NCBI RefSeq assembly: GCF_000499785.1 | Contig: NZ_HG726019.1 | Span: forward strand, 382,645-446,644 | DNA length: 64,000 nt | Source: Bacteroides neonati | GTDB lineage: Bacteria; Bacteroidota; Bacteroidia; Bacteroidales; Bacteroidaceae | Direction: 5' to 3' | Shown here: one piece after another, positions 18,456-27,654 of the stretch | How positions within the stretch are numbered: the stretch's first letter is position 1 | Layout: each line of letters opens with the position of its first letter | Program-made: the position numbers and the translations under genes | Notes under the pieces: generated by a model | Told to the model about the DNA's origin: nothing | What the model saw: the letters and a program-made list of their open reading frames with translations, nothing else | Databases searched by the model: none

Positions 18456-19385
18456 CTATTGAATACTAATGCTATCTTTTCCTTCGTTGATGGTATAGCC
18501 GAATTTATGATCTTTCTGTATCACTTTTAGTATATGTTCAATGCCGTCTTGTTCTTTGAATTTACCAGTACAGCGGTAGTCAAGTACCTTTGGATTTTTG
18601 ACGGTTATATTTACATTATAGTACTTCTCCAAGCGGGTAAGAATACAGCTGAAAGAGGAGTCGTCAAAGCAATATAAACCTTCTTTCCATCTCAGGTATT
18701 CGTAGGAAGAGAGGACTGTTTTTTTGTATTTTCCATTGTATTCTCCAAAGAACTCATCTTTTGTTAAACGGGTGATGGGTTTGTCGTTGCCGGCAAGATA
18801 GATATCGACGATACCTTCGACAAGTGTTGTTTCGAACTCGTTCGTACCGCTGTAAGCACATACATTGAAGCTGGTGCCTACCACCCGTACCTTATTCTTT
18901 TCGGTATTTACATAGAAAGGGATTTTTTTGTTTTTGGCTACCTCGAAGTAAGCCTCACCATCTAATTCAACGTTTCTTTCCTCACGTCCGAAGTTGGAAG
19001 CGTACGTCAGTGTCGACTTGGAGTTCAACCACACCTTTGTGCCGTCGGCTAAGGTTATCTGTGCGCGTTGACCGGCAGGAACGGTGACGGTTTGCAACTG
19101 AGCTATCTGATTATAGCGATACTCTCTCACAAAAAAAACGATACCGATTACCAGTACTGCAACGGCAGCTATACGGGCACTCCATTGAAGCAGTGAAAAG
19201 ATACGGATTCTTTTCTGTTTCTGTTGTTGCTTGTCGCTCGAAAACAAGGCTATGTCATACAACATGCGTTCTTTTTGAAAGCTTTTTCTGTTGTCGTTCG
19301 AAGCATCTACCCAATCAAGAATCTGCTTTTCTTCATCGATCGTGGCATTTCCTTTAAAATACTTGAATAATGTATGTTGATCCAT
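18456..19385 (-). CDS. FecR family anti-sigma factor
   Basis: A 309-residue inner-membrane protein. The cytoplasmic anti-sigma region covers about 1-70, a single membrane helix (IAAVAVLVIGIVFFV) lies near 75-90, and the periplasmic FecR domain follows, with VPAGQRAQITLADGTKVWLN and VVGTSFNV, then a C-terminal DUF4974-type segment that meets the STN domain of SusC. It should hold or activate the ECF sigma factor encoded at 21052. The IS1380 element ends 24 bases upstream of its start and separates it from the sigma gene, so its expression may now depend on the IS. Confidence 0.95.
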   Translation of the reverse strand: MDQHTLFKYFKGNATIDEEKQILDWVDASNDNRKSFQKERMLYDIALFSSDKQQQKQKRIRIFSLLQWSARIAAVAVLVIGIVFFVREYRYNQIAQLQTVTVPAGQRAQITLADGTKVWLNSKSTLTYASNFGREERNVELDGEAYFEVAKNKKIPFYVNTEKNKVRVVGTSFNVCAYSGTNEFETTLVEGIVDIYLAGNDKPITRLTKDEFFGEYNGKYKKTVLSSYEYLRWKEGLYCFDDSSFSCILTRLEKYYNVNITVKNPKVLDYRCTGKFKEQDGIEHILKVIQKDHKFGYTINEGKDSISIQ

Positions 19386-19408
19386 GGTGGTTGTTTTTCT
19401 GGTTTCTG

Positions 19409-19413
19409 TATAT
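19409..19413. repeat. Target duplication TATAT, left of the IS1380 element
   Basis: TATAT at 19409-19413 matches TATAT at 21001-21005 on the other side of the element. A 5-bp duplication fits the IS1380 family. Confidence 0.8.
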
Positions 19414-19583
19414 CCTCAAATCCGCAGCTAATTTATAACTGATTCAAATAGCGATTTAATTCACCTAATAGTTCCTACTCGTAGCTTTTCCCCCTGCTTT
19501 TCTCCTTGATTTCAGGTTATAGGGCATAGCTTCCCCTTTCCCCAGTTAGCTGAAGGCATAAGTAATCCCACGAAAAGTTGTTT

Positions 19584-20873
19584 TTACGGACTCCAAAGCA
19601 ACTTGTATGGTTTGTCGGAATAAATATTGAGTACCCATTGTCTGCCTGTCTTTACCCATTTCGCAGGAACTGTAATGAATCGAAAGATAAATCGTTTGAC
19701 TCGGCTTACCGGTTCAATATCTTCAAACACGGCTGCAACCTTCTCAATAAGGTAAGCATAAAAGTTTTTAGCCATGGCTGTAAGTAGCAGGAATACTGTA
19801 TTCTCTTTGAGGAATGAACAGGGAAGATGACTCCACCCGAAATCGTTATTCATCATGTCGAATGTTCTTTCACAGGCTCCACGAGCATTGTAGAAGAGTA
19901 CAATGTCTTTTTCAGAACTTTCATGGTCATTGGTTAAGATGCACCGATAGGTGTATTCACCATCAAATAGGTCCAATTGGTTGTCCTTACGCTTTTGCCT
20001 TTGAATAACAAGTCGGTAGTTTTCTTCTTGCAAAAAGGAAGTAAAAGGTATGGAGGTCACTTCATAATTCTCGAAGTTGATTTCTTCTTTTTTCCAATCT
20101 GTGATTTTCGTCATTTCTTCATACAGAGACTGACATTTGCCGGCTCGTATGTAGAACTTGTTGCAGTAGCCATGTGTCATACGGATAATCTCTTCCGAAT
20201 AAGAACCACAGTCCATCCGGCAACGGTCTATGAATATTCCCCTATCGGCCAAACGACGAAAAGTCCGTTGGAGCGTATCCGCTTGACGAAAACGGACATT
20301 TGCGTTTGCGGCCCGATTTTCCACACCAACAATGTTACCACCAATAGTTGCCGTGCCGGGGAAATAACCACGTTTTTTCTTGTAAGAATACTGAGTGTCA
20401 TACTTTTCTGTGGGAATAAACTGGTGGTCGAAGTCCAAGTTATAAAGCGTGTTTGGCTTGAGTTGTTCTGTTTGAAGGAGCATATCGAGCATCAAACTAT
20501 TAAGCTGTTCCGCCTTATTGAAAGCATAGCTTGCTCCTTTTTGGGAAGTATAGTGGATATCCAATTCTGCGAGTTCTTTTATGCCTCTCAATAAAGTATC
20601 CGGACTGGGGATTTCAGTATCCGGGCGTAATTCAAGATGTTTGCCAAGGTGTTTGCCGATATCTTCGATGTGGTCACCGCCGCAATAGTAGATCCAAAAT
20701 AGGCTCGAAATAATTTCGCTATATTGGTAACCGGCGTAGGAAGAACGTAATCCTAAAGATTTATCGATCACGGAATTCAGTCCTAAACGAGAAAATTCAT
20801 CCATTGCGTAAAATATACCCCCAAAAGGAGTGATATTATCTGATTTTATGGCTATTTTTGTTGTCATATGCAC
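19584..20873 (-). CDS. IS1380 family transposase
   Basis: A 429-residue DDE transposase. The N-terminus IAIKSDNITPFGGIFYAMDE, the region YSEIISSLFWIYYCGGDHIED, the LYNLDFDHQFIPTEKYDTQ segment with the first catalytic aspartate, DRCRMDCGSYSEEI with the second, and the FYNARGACERTFDMMNNDFG segment with the glutamate are typical of Bacteroides IS1380 elements such as IS612, IS613 and IS942. The length is complete and there is no frameshift, so the element may be active. ATG at 20867 is an alternative start. Confidence 0.93.
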   Translation of the reverse strand: MHMTTKIAIKSDNITPFGGIFYAMDEFSRLGLNSVIDKSLGLRSSYAGYQYSEIISSLFWIYYCGGDHIEDIGKHLGKHLELRPDTEIPSPDTLLRGIKELAELDIHYTSQKGASYAFNKAEQLNSLMLDMLLQTEQLKPNTLYNLDFDHQFIPTEKYDTQYSYKKKRGYFPGTATIGGNIVGVENRAANANVRFRQADTLQRTFRRLADRGIFIDRCRMDCGSYSEEIIRMTHGYCNKFYIRAGKCQSLYEEMTKITDWKKEEINFENYEVTSIPFTSFLQEENYRLVIQRQKRKDNQLDLFDGEYTYRCILTNDHESSEKDIVLFYNARGACERTFDMMNNDFGWSHLPCSFLKENTVFLLLTAMAKNFYAYLIEKVAAVFEDIEPVSRVKRFIFRFITVPAKWVKTGRQWVLNIYSDKPYKLLWSP

Positions 20874-20934
20874 AAGTACCTTTATGGTTTGTTTGGTAGC
20901 ACTAATTTAGGTGAATCTTGTGACATAACCAAAC

Positions 20935-20959
20935 CTTGAGGATGTTATTCATCCTCAAG
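20935..20959. terminator. Hairpin inside the IS1380 right end
   Basis: A perfect 10-bp stem (20935-20944 with 20950-20959) and a TTATT loop, just upstream of the transposase. In other IS elements such structures prevent transposase expression from outside promoters. Here it would also weaken transcription from the sigma gene into fecR. Confidence 0.55.
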
Positions 20960-21051
20960 TGTTTGGATTCTCTGAAAATAATATGACTGCGGATTTAAGG
21001 TATATATAACAGGCTCACTTGGCACAACCCTAATGGAAAATGGAAGTTTTT

Positions 21052-21612
21052 TTAAAAAAGAATGGAAATAAGATAATCTTTTAGTTCGGTACGGAGTATT
21101 TTTAGTGTTTTAGTGATATGGAATTCTACAGCTTTGACTGATATCCCAAGCTGTTCGGCTATCATTTTGTTAGGCGTATTCTGATAACGGCTCAGCACGA
21201 ATATATGACGACTTTGTTCGGGCATCTGGCTGAGTGTTTTGTTGACGATGTGCTGAATCTCTGAATTGAAGATGGTGTTAGGCTCACAAGCCTCCAGGGT
21301 AGAGATGCGTAAATCGAGTTCTCGCTGTTTGTGGATGTTAATGTCTTCTTCGGCACGAAGACGCACTTGCTCATGTGCCAAGTAGTTAAGAGCTTTGTTG
21401 CGAATGATGGTGAGCAGTAGTGCTTGCAGGTTGGAGTCTTTGTCCCATTTCTCTCGATTTTCCCACAATGTAAACATTGACTCCATTAAGATATCTTCTG
21501 CTTCACTTTTGTCTTTTATATAAGAATAGGCGAAGGACAAAAAACGTCCTTGATTCTCCTGAAAGAACCGGGTAAAAAGGTCTATCGAATGAAGATTATT
21601 CGCTGTAGGCAT
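21052..21612 (-). CDS. RNA polymerase ECF-type sigma-70 factor
   Basis: A 186-residue ECF sigma factor. Region 2 is RFFQENQGRFLSFAYSYIKD through MESMFTLWENREKWD and region 4 is TLSQMPEQSRHIFVLSRYQN through AVEFHITKTLKILRTELKDY. It lacks sensor domains and would be controlled by the FecR protein. In the usual arrangement the sigma gene is directly followed by fecR, susC and susD; here the IS1380 element sits between sigma and fecR. The target would be the promoter of the SusC-SusD pair. Confidence 0.94.
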   Translation of the reverse strand: MPTANNLHSIDLFTRFFQENQGRFLSFAYSYIKDKSEAEDILMESMFTLWENREKWDKDSNLQALLLTIIRNKALNYLAHEQVRLRAEEDINIHKQRELDLRISTLEACEPNTIFNSEIQHIVNKTLSQMPEQSRHIFVLSRYQNTPNKMIAEQLGISVKAVEFHITKTLKILRTELKDYLISILF

Positions 21613-21727
21613 AGCAGAGATTTATAGGTCTTTGGTTTTCGCATAGCAAAGCAACGCATTCTTTTTGAAAAAACAAAATTAAAGAACAGTTTTTAGGTGT
21701 ATGCGTTGTTTTTCTTGTTAAAAAAAA

Positions 21728-21753
21728 TAGCCCGACTACTTGTAGCCGGGCTA
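21728..21753 (-). terminator. Terminator of pnp
   Basis: An 11-bp stem with one mismatch around CTTG, GC-rich, followed on the minus strand by eight T residues. It stands 24 bases after the pnp stop codon. Confidence 0.88.
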
Positions 21754-21776
21754 TAAAGCTATATCAAAACGGTTGA

Positions 21777-23903
21777 TTAGTTCTTTTCGGGTTTAGGCAT
21801 CAACACTTTTCTAGAAAGTTTGAATTTACCTGTTTTAGGATCTACATCAAGCAGCTTCACTTCGATTTCATCTCCTTCTTTGATACCGGCTTCTTCTACT
21901 GTTTCCAGACGTTTCCAGTCAATCTCAGAGATGTGCAGCAATCCGTCTTTTCCGGGTAGGAATTCAACGAATGCACCGTAAGGCATGATTGAACGTACTT
22001 TTCCTTTGTATACTTCACCAACTTCGGGTACAGCAACGATGCCTTTAATTAAGCGCATAGCGTCGTCAATACATTTTTTGTTAGTGCCCGATACCTCGAT
22101 ACGACCCACACCTTCGATTTCTTCGATAGTGATTGTTGCACCGGTTTCTTCCTGCATACCTTGAATGATTTTTCCGCCAGGTCCGATTACGGCTCCGATA
22201 AATTCTTTCGGGATAGTCAGTGTTTCGATACGAGGTGCGTGATCTTTGAGTTCGGCACGTGGCTCAGGCATTGTTTCGGTAAGCTTACCAAGGATGTGCA
22301 TACGTCCTTCTTTTGCTTGATTCAATGCACGCTCAAGGATTTCGAACGACAAACCGTCTACCTTGATGTCCATTTGTGTAGCAGTGATACCGTCTTTTGT
22401 TCCGGTTACCTTGAAGTCCATATCGCCCAAGTGATCTTCGTCACCCAAAATGTCCGAAAGAACAGCATATTTATCTTCGCCTGCATTTTTAATCAATCCC
22501 ATAGCGATACCCGATACAGGTTTCTTAATCTGTACACCGGCATCCATAAGAGCCAATGTTCCGGCACATACGGTAGCCATAGAAGAAGAACCGTTCGATT
22601 CGAGGATCTCAGATACGATACGTACTACATAAGGATAGTTGGCAGGGATCATCTTTTTCAATGCTCTGTGAGCCAAGTTTCCATGACCAATCTCACGACG
22701 GCCTACACCGCGTTGAGGTCTGGCTTCTCCTGTAGAGAATGGAGGGAAGTTATAGTGCAATAAGAAGCGTTCTTTGGTACGAGCCAATACATCATCAACG
22801 ATTTTCTCGTCCATCTTCGTACCCAAGGTTACAGAAGTCAGTGACTGTGTTTCGCCACGAGTGAAGATAGCTGATCCGTGAGGTCCGGGCAGGTAACCTA
22901 CTTCGCTCCAGATAGGACGAATTTCGGTTGTTTGACGACCATCGAGACGCTTGCCTTCGTCGAGGATACAACGACGCATGGCCTCTTTCTCTACATCATG
23001 GTAGTAGCGATCGATCAATGCTTTCTTTTCTGCCAATTCTTCATCGCTTAATGTAGCTTTGAATTCATCACAGATAGTGTCGAACGCCTCTTGACGCTCA
23101 TGTTTGTTGCGGTTGCCCGAAGCAGCTACGGCATACGCCTTCTCATAGCATGCGGCATGAACTGCCTTGCGGAGCTCTTCGTCATTTTCTTCGTGACAAT
23201 ATTCGCGTTTCACAGTCTTACCGGCTGCTTCTGCGAATTCCATCTGAGCTTTGCAGTGAACTTTGATTGCTTCGTGAGCAACTTTCATTGCTTCCAACAA
23301 CTCAGCTTCTGATACTTCGGCCATTTCGCCTTCTACCATCATGATATTATCATAAGTAGCGGCAACCATGATGTCCATGTCTGCTTTAGCATATTGCTCG
23401 AAAGTTGGGTTGATAACGAACTGTCCATCGATACGTGCTACACGTACTTCAGAGATAGGCCCGTTGAAAGGGATATCTGATACGGCAAGTGCTGCTGATG
23501 CGGCAAGTCCGGCCAATGCATCGGGCATGTCAACTCCATCGGCTGAGAACAGGATGATGTTAACGAACACTTCTGCGTGATAATTGTCGGGGAATAGGGG
23601 GCGGAGAGCACGGTCTACCAAGCGGCAGGTTAAAATCTCATTGTCTGAAGCTCTTCCTTCTCTTTTGGTGAAACCACCGGGGAAACGGCCAAATGCGGCA
23701 TATTTCTCTTTGTACTCTACCTGTAAAGGCATGAAATCTGTTCCGGGAACTGCGTCTTTAGCGGCACAAACAGTAGCAAGCAACATGGTGTTACCCATGC
23801 GGAGCATTACAGAACCGTCTGCCTGTTTTGCCAACTTTCCCGTTTCGAGCGTAATGGTTCTGCCATCTCCCAGCTCGATTGTCTTAACAATTGGGTTAAT
23901 CAT
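21777..23903 (-). CDS. pnp: Polyribonucleotide nucleotidyltransferase (PNPase)
   Basis: A 708-residue phosphorolytic 3'-5' exoribonuclease of the RNA degradation machinery. Domains in order: first RNase PH domain (about 1-145), alpha-helical domain, second RNase PH domain (about 310-545, with [20 protein letters not shown]), a KH domain with [19 protein letters not shown] (about 555-615), and an S1 domain with [20 protein letters not shown] (about 622-695). The start [14 protein letters not shown] at 23903 is chosen because the upstream extension contains the promoter. The length and all domains are complete. Confidence 0.97.
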   Translation of the reverse strand: MINPIVKTIELGDGRTITLETGKLAKQADGSVMLRMGNTMLLATVCAAKDAVPGTDFMPLQVEYKEKYAAFGRFPGGFTKREGRASDNEILTCRLVDRALRPLFPDNYHAEVFVNIILFSADGVDMPDALAGLAASAALAVSDIPFNGPISEVRVARIDGQFVINPTFEQYAKADMDIMVAATYDNIMMVEGEMAEVSEAELLEAMKVAHEAIKVHCKAQMEFAEAAGKTVKREYCHEENDEELRKAVHAACYEKAYAVAASGNRNKHERQEAFDTICDEFKATLSDEELAEKKALIDRYYHDVEKEAMRRCILDEGKRLDGRQTTEIRPIWSEVGYLPGPHGSAIFTRGETQSLTSVTLGTKMDEKIVDDVLARTKERFLLHYNFPPFSTGEARPQRGVGRREIGHGNLAHRALKKMIPANYPYVVRIVSEILESNGSSSMATVCAGTLALMDAGVQIKKPVSGIAMGLIKNAGEDKYAVLSDILGDEDHLGDMDFKVTGTKDGITATQMDIKVDGLSFEILERALNQAKEGRMHILGKLTETMPEPRAELKDHAPRIETLTIPKEFIGAVIGPGGKIIQGMQEETGATITIEEIEGVGRIEVSGTNKKCIDDAMRLIKGIVAVPEVGEVYKGKVRSIMPYGAFVEFLPGKDGLLHISEIDWKRLETVEEAGIKEGDEIEVKLLDVDPKTGKFKLSRKVLMPKPEKN

Positions 23904-23941
23904 AAAAATTGTTTTATCTATATTTTCTTTCAAAATTCCTG

Positions 23942-23949
23942 CAAAGATA
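23942..23949 (-). promoter_or_regulatory. -7 promoter element of pnp
   Basis: Minus-strand TATCTTTG, 39 bases before the pnp start. A perfect TAnnTTTG match. Confidence 0.6.
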
Positions 23950-24064
23950 TACATTTCTCATTCTAAATTGGTGGAAATGAGATAAAAAGTTGTTGTACGA
24001 CCTAAAATTTTAGTTTTTAGGATGAAGAAGCGTACAAAATGCTTTGACTAATCTTGAAAAGAAC

Positions 24065-24072
24065 TATATTTG
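24065..24072 (+). promoter_or_regulatory. -7 promoter element of the thioredoxin-fold lipoprotein
   Basis: TATATTTG, a TAnnTTTG match 26 bases before the ATG at 24098. Confidence 0.55.
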
Positions 24073-24097
24073 CAGTTCGAAAAATAACACACATAAT

Positions 24098-25249
24098 ATG
24101 AAAAAGATAACTTTGGTAGCTTTTGCCGCTCTTGCACTGACTGCGTGTAATTCGGGTCCTCAATTTAATGTTAATGGAGATGTTTCGGGAGCAGATGGAA
24201 AGATGCTTTATTTGGAGGCTTCCGGAATAGAAGGAGTTACACTGCTCGATTCGGTTAAACTTAAAGGTGATGGTTCATTTAGCTTTAAACAAGCACGCCC
24301 GGAGGCTCCCGAGTTCTATCGGTTGCGTGTAGATGATAAAATTATTAATTTCGCTGTCGACTCTACCGAAGCCATTCAAATCAAAGCTCCTTATGTTGAT
24401 TTTGCTACAGCATATACCGTAGAAGGATCTGAAAACAGCTCTAAGATAAAAGCGCTCACGATGAAACAAGTCGACTTACAGAAGAGTGTGGATGCATTGA
24501 TTCAAACGGTTCAAGCCAATAAACTTTCGCCCACTGCTTTCGAAGATAGCCTTGCGGTATTATTGAAGAATTATAAGGATGACGTCAAGATCAACTATAT
24601 CTTTGCAGCCCCCAACACATCTGCCGCTTATTTTGCTCTGTTCCAGAAGCTAAATAACTACCTTATCTTTGATCCGTTGAACAGTAAAGACGATGTAAAG
24701 TGCTTTGCTGCCGTTGCGACAAGCCTTAATAATTTGTATCCGCACGCCATTCGTTCAAAGAACCTTTATAATATTGTGATTAAAGGAATGAAGAATACGC
24801 GTACGCCTCAGCAAAAGACGATCGAGGTACCCGAGGAGAAGATTGTTGAAACAGGGCTTATTGATATCAGCCTACGCGATATTAAAGGAAATATTCGTAA
24901 GTTGAGCGAATTGAAAGGAAAGGTAGTGTTGCTCGACTTTACCGTTTACCAGACTCAGACAGGTGCCCCTCATAACTTGATGCTGCGTGAACTATATAAT
25001 GAGTATGCCGCACAAGGATTCGAAATTTATCAGGTTTCTCTTGATGCCGATGAGCATTTCTGGAAAACCTCGGCTGATAATCTTCCTTGGGTGAGTGTGC
25101 GCGATGGAAATGGAATCTATTCGACCCATGCTGCCGTGTACAATGTAAAACAATTGCCTGCTTACTTCTTAATCAACCGTAACAACGAATTGAGCGTGCG
25201 TGGCGAAGATGTAAAGGATTTGAATGCAGCCATCAAATCATTGCTCTAA
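24098..25249 (+). CDS. DUF4369/thioredoxin-fold lipoprotein lacking the CxxC active site
   Basis: A 383-residue lipoprotein: MKKITLVAFAALALTAC gives the signal and lipid-modified cysteine. Residues about 20-110 resemble DUF4369 (FNVNGDVSGADGKMLYLEA), and the C-terminal 140 residues form an AhpC/TlpA-type thioredoxin domain (KGKVVLLDFTVYQTQTGAP, YEIY-like QVSLDADE, and the cis-proline in KQLPAYFLINRNNE). Where TlpA proteins have WCxxC this protein reads TVYQTQTGAP, with no cysteine, so classical thiol-disulfide exchange is not possible. DUF4369-thioredoxin lipoproteins are common in Bacteroidales and not well understood. The start at 24098 is set by the signal peptide and promoter. Confidence 0.88.
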   Translation: MKKITLVAFAALALTACNSGPQFNVNGDVSGADGKMLYLEASGIEGVTLLDSVKLKGDGSFSFKQARPEAPEFYRLRVDDKIINFAVDSTEAIQIKAPYVDFATAYTVEGSENSSKIKALTMKQVDLQKSVDALIQTVQANKLSPTAFEDSLAVLLKNYKDDVKINYIFAAPNTSAAYFALFQKLNNYLIFDPLNSKDDVKCFAAVATSLNNLYPHAIRSKNLYNIVIKGMKNTRTPQQKTIEVPEEKIVETGLIDISLRDIKGNIRKLSELKGKVVLLDFTVYQTQTGAPHNLMLRELYNEYAAQGFEIYQVSLDADEHFWKTSADNLPWVSVRDGNGIYSTHAAVYNVKQLPAYFLINRNNELSVRGEDVKDLNAAIKSLL

Positions 25250-25326
25250 GTTGTTATAAATTAGTATACTTTCGTTAAATGTGTTGCATAGCATTGGTTT
25301 TCCCTTGACACGTATCAGATAAAAAC

Positions 25327-25334
25327 CTATCTTT
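25327..25334 (+). promoter_or_regulatory. -7 promoter element before the greA leader
   Basis: TATCTTTG, a perfect match. Transcription would start near 25341 and run at once into the hairpin at 25358-25380. Confidence 0.6.
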
Positions 25335-25357
25335 GCAACGAAATCATAATAAAGAGG

Positions 25358-25380
25358 GTTCCAGCATGGCTCATGTTGGA
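25358..25380 (+). terminator. Intrinsic terminator or attenuator in the greA leader
   Basis: A 10-bp stem (25358-25367 with 25371-25380, one G-T pair) with loop GCT, followed by ATTCTTTTTTG. It lies between the promoter at 25327 and the greA start at 25429, so most transcripts from that promoter would be expected to end after about 50 bases unless the structure is overcome. It could also be the end of a small RNA. Confidence 0.65.
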
Positions 25381-25413
25381 ATTCTTTTTTGTTTTATATG
25401 ACCATAAAAATAA

Positions 25414-25420
25414 AAGGAGG
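25414..25420 (+). promoter_or_regulatory. Strong Shine-Dalgarno site of greA
   Basis: AAGGAGG, 8 bases before the greA ATG. Such complete sites are unusual in Bacteroidales genes, which mostly rely on A-rich leaders. Confidence 0.8.
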
Positions 25421-25428
25421 AAAACATC

Positions 25429-25893
25429 ATGGCTTATATGTCAGAAGAAGGTTACAAGAAATTAATGGCGGATCTCCGTGAACTGGAAACAGTGGAGCGT
25501 CCTAAAATCTCTGCTGCAATTGCTGAAGCACGCGACAAAGGTGACCTGTCGGAGAATGCAGAGTACGATGCAGCAAAAGAAGCTCAAGGCATGCTTGAGA
25601 TGAAAATCAATAAACTAAAAGTGATTATCGGTGATGCAAAAATCATCGATGAGTCTAAACTGAAAACCGATTCGGTACAGATTCTCAATAAGGTAGAACT
25701 GAAGAATACCAAAAATGGTATGAAGATGACTTATACCATCGTTTCGGAAAGCGAAGCCAACCTGAAGGAAGGTAAGATTTCAATCAGCACACCCATTGCT
25801 CAGGGACTACTGGGTAAGAAGGTAGGTGACGTCGCAGATATTCGTGTTCCCCAAGGTGAGATACATCTGGAAGTAGTCAATATTTCGATTTAA
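25429..25893 (+). CDS. greA: Transcription elongation factor GreA
   Basis: A 154-residue GreA. It rescues backtracked RNA polymerase by stimulating transcript cleavage. The N-terminal coiled coil (about 1-75) has KLMADLRELETVERPKIS and the acidic tip motif AEARDKGDLSENAEYDAAKE, whose D and E residues reach into the polymerase channel. The C-terminal FKBP-like domain covers about 80-154 with VSESEANLKEGKISISTPIA. The gene has its own promoter, a leader hairpin and a strong Shine-Dalgarno site. Confidence 0.96.
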   Translation: MAYMSEEGYKKLMADLRELETVERPKISAAIAEARDKGDLSENAEYDAAKEAQGMLEMKINKLKVIIGDAKIIDESKLKTDSVQILNKVELKNTKNGMKMTYTIVSESEANLKEGKISISTPIAQGLLGKKVGDVADIRVPQGEIHLEVVNISI

Positions 25894-25897
25894 TATC

Positions 25898-25926
25898 AAG
25901 GCAAGACTCCACCTGGAGCTTGCCTT
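25898..25926 (+). terminator. Terminator after greA
   Basis: A 13-bp stem with a one-base bulge, pairing 25898-25911 with 25914-25926, followed by a run of T residues. The HIT gene begins 22 bases later. Confidence 0.85.
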
Positions 25927-25948
25927 TTTTTATTTATACATAAAGGTT

Positions 25949-26353
25949 ATGGCAACAATATTTAGTAGAATTATTGCAGGCGAAATTCCCTGTTATAAGG
26001 TAGCCGAAGACGATCGATTCTTCGCCTTCCTTGATATCAATCCCTTGGTGAAAGGGCACGTACTGGTTGTGCCCAAGCAAGAGGTCGATTACATATTCGA
26101 TTTAAGCGACGATGCGCTGGCTGGTATGCATCTGTTTGCAAAAACGATAGCCGCTGCTATTGCCGAGGCGATACCTTGTAAGCGTGTGGGTGTGGCAGTG
26201 ATGGGGCTTGAAGTTCCGCATGCGCATATTCACTTGATTCCCATTAACAAAGAATCGGATATGGTGATTTCAAATCCGAAACTTAAACTATCCAATGAAG
26301 AGTTTGTCGCTATTGCCGCCTTGATTAATAAGGCTTGGCAGGCACAACGGTAG
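25949..26353 (+). CDS. HIT family nucleotide-binding protein
   Basis: A 134-residue histidine-triad protein, complete. IFSRIIAGEIPCYKVAED is the usual N-terminus, HVLVVPKQEVDYIFDL the central part, and PHAHIHLIPI holds the HxHxH catalytic triad. HIT proteins hydrolyse nucleoside phosphoramidates or dinucleoside polyphosphates; the natural substrate of this Bacteroidales group is not known. It lies just after greA but behind a terminator. Confidence 0.94.
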   Translation: MATIFSRIIAGEIPCYKVAEDDRFFAFLDINPLVKGHVLVVPKQEVDYIFDLSDDALAGMHLFAKTIAAAIAEAIPCKRVGVAVMGLEVPHAHIHLIPINKESDMVISNPKLKLSNEEFVAIAALINKAWQAQR

Positions 26354-26385
26354 TTTTAATTGTATAAGCTGTGATGAGCAAATAA

Positions 26386-26418
26386 AAAGGGTATCTCGAA
26401 TCAATCGAGATACCCTTT
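26386..26418. terminator. Bidirectional terminator between HIT and mannose-1-phosphate guanylyltransferase
   Basis: A perfect 14-bp stem (26386-26399 with 26405-26418) with a 5-base loop between convergent genes. The A-tract on the left supplies a T-run for the minus strand. Confidence 0.88.
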
Positions 26419-26442
26419 CCTTATTATATATAGGTTTCATCC

Positions 26443-27525
26443 TTAAATGTAATCGTCTCCTAACTTTATCTGTGCATCGTTTACATATTTGCGAATGGCA
26501 TGCTCCTCGTCCTTTTTACAAATGAGAAGTACATTATCTGATTCGGCAATCAAGTAGCCATCCAATCCATCAACAACAGCCAATTTCCCTTCCGGTAATA
26601 CAATGATGTTGTTTTGACTATTGTAGGTCAGTGCTTCGCATTTGAGCATTACATTGTTGTCTTCGTCTTTCGGTGAGAGTTCGTATAGTGATCCCCATGT
26701 TCCCAAGTCTGACCAACCAAAGTCGCCTAATGATACATAGACATTGTCGGCTTTCTCCATAATGCCGAAGTCGATTGATACATTGGGGCAGGCAGGGAAG
26801 TTCTCTTCGATAAATGCTTTCTCTTGTGGAGTGCCATAGATCTCTTTACCGGGGGTTAGTTTGGCGGCCAGTTCGGGTAGTAATGCTTCTCCTGCTTTGA
26901 TGATGGAGTTGACATTCCATAGGAATAATCCCGAGTTCCAATAAAACTCGCCACTTTCCAGAAAGACTTTGGCTAATTCTAATTCCGGCTTTTCGGTAAA
27001 TGTCTTTACCTTATAAAAGTTCTCAGTCTCTTTTTCTGCAATCTGAATATACCCATATCCGGTTTCGGGACGATTAGGCTTAATGCCAAGTGTCAACAAT
27101 TTATCCGATTGTGCTACGAACTGTAATCCCTTTTCGATAGCTTCAAGAAATTCGCCCTCTTTCAGTATCAAGTGATCGGATGGGGCTACTACGATATTAG
27201 CATTGGGGTTCAGTGCACGGATATGATAAGAGGCCCATGCAATGCAAGGGGCTGTATTTCGTCTGGCGGGTTCGAGTAAGATTTGTTCGGAACTAAGCTG
27301 TGGAAGCTGCTCCTTTACCAAATCAGCGTAAATGGCATTGGTTACGATAAATATATTCTCTGTCGGGATCACTTTGTTGAAACGATCGAATGTTTGTTGA
27401 AGTAGCGAACGGCCTGTTCCAAAGAAATCAAGAAACTGTTTAGGCAATGTCTTGCGGCTAAAAGGCCAGAATCGGCTACCGATACCGCCTCCCATGATTA
27501 CGCAATAATTATCTTTATTTGTCAT
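26443..27525 (-). CDS. Mannose-1-phosphate guanylyltransferase
   Basis: A 360-residue nucleotidyltransferase that forms GDP-mannose from mannose-1-phosphate and GTP. The nucleotide-binding motif GGGIGSRFWPFSRKTLPKQF is at the N-terminus, then IVVAPSDHLI, and FTEKPELELAKVFLESGEFYWNSG-type sequence with the sugar-phosphate site in the middle. It lacks the C-terminal isomerase domain of AlgA/ManC-type enzymes. It supplies GDP-mannose for capsule, O-glycan or fucose pathways. No sugar genes surround it. The symbol (manC or similar) is left out because Bacteroidales have several paralogues. Confidence 0.93.
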   Translation of the reverse strand: MTNKDNYCVIMGGGIGSRFWPFSRKTLPKQFLDFFGTGRSLLQQTFDRFNKVIPTENIFIVTNAIYADLVKEQLPQLSSEQILLEPARRNTAPCIAWASYHIRALNPNANIVVAPSDHLILKEGEFLEAIEKGLQFVAQSDKLLTLGIKPNRPETGYGYIQIAEKETENFYKVKTFTEKPELELAKVFLESGEFYWNSGLFLWNVNSIIKAGEALLPELAAKLTPGKEIYGTPQEKAFIEENFPACPNVSIDFGIMEKADNVYVSLGDFGWSDLGTWGSLYELSPKDEDNNVMLKCEALTYNSQNNIIVLPEGKLAVVDGLDGYLIAESDNVLLICKKDEEHAIRKYVNDAQIKLGDDYI

Positions 27526-27654
27526 GATATAGACTGTTTTAAAAGTTTCTGCTAAAGTACGCTTTTCTCTCCGAACATAGAACTATTTTTGGCATGTTTT
27601 CTCTTTTTTTTCTCTTTTTTCCTTTGAAACGCTTGCAGGTTAAAAATAAAGCTG

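Larger units (their letters stand above)
19414..21000 (-). mobile_element. IS1380-family insertion sequence, complete (1587 bp)
   Basis: Terminal inverted repeats CCTCAAATCCGCAG (19414-19427) and its inverse with one change at 20987-21000 enclose one transposase gene. TATAT duplications flank it. The element lies between the ECF sigma gene and fecR, in the same orientation as both. An internal hairpin at 20935-20959 could block read-through from the sigma gene. No TAnnTTTG element pointing toward fecR was found in the 170 bases after the transposase stop. Confidence 0.9.
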
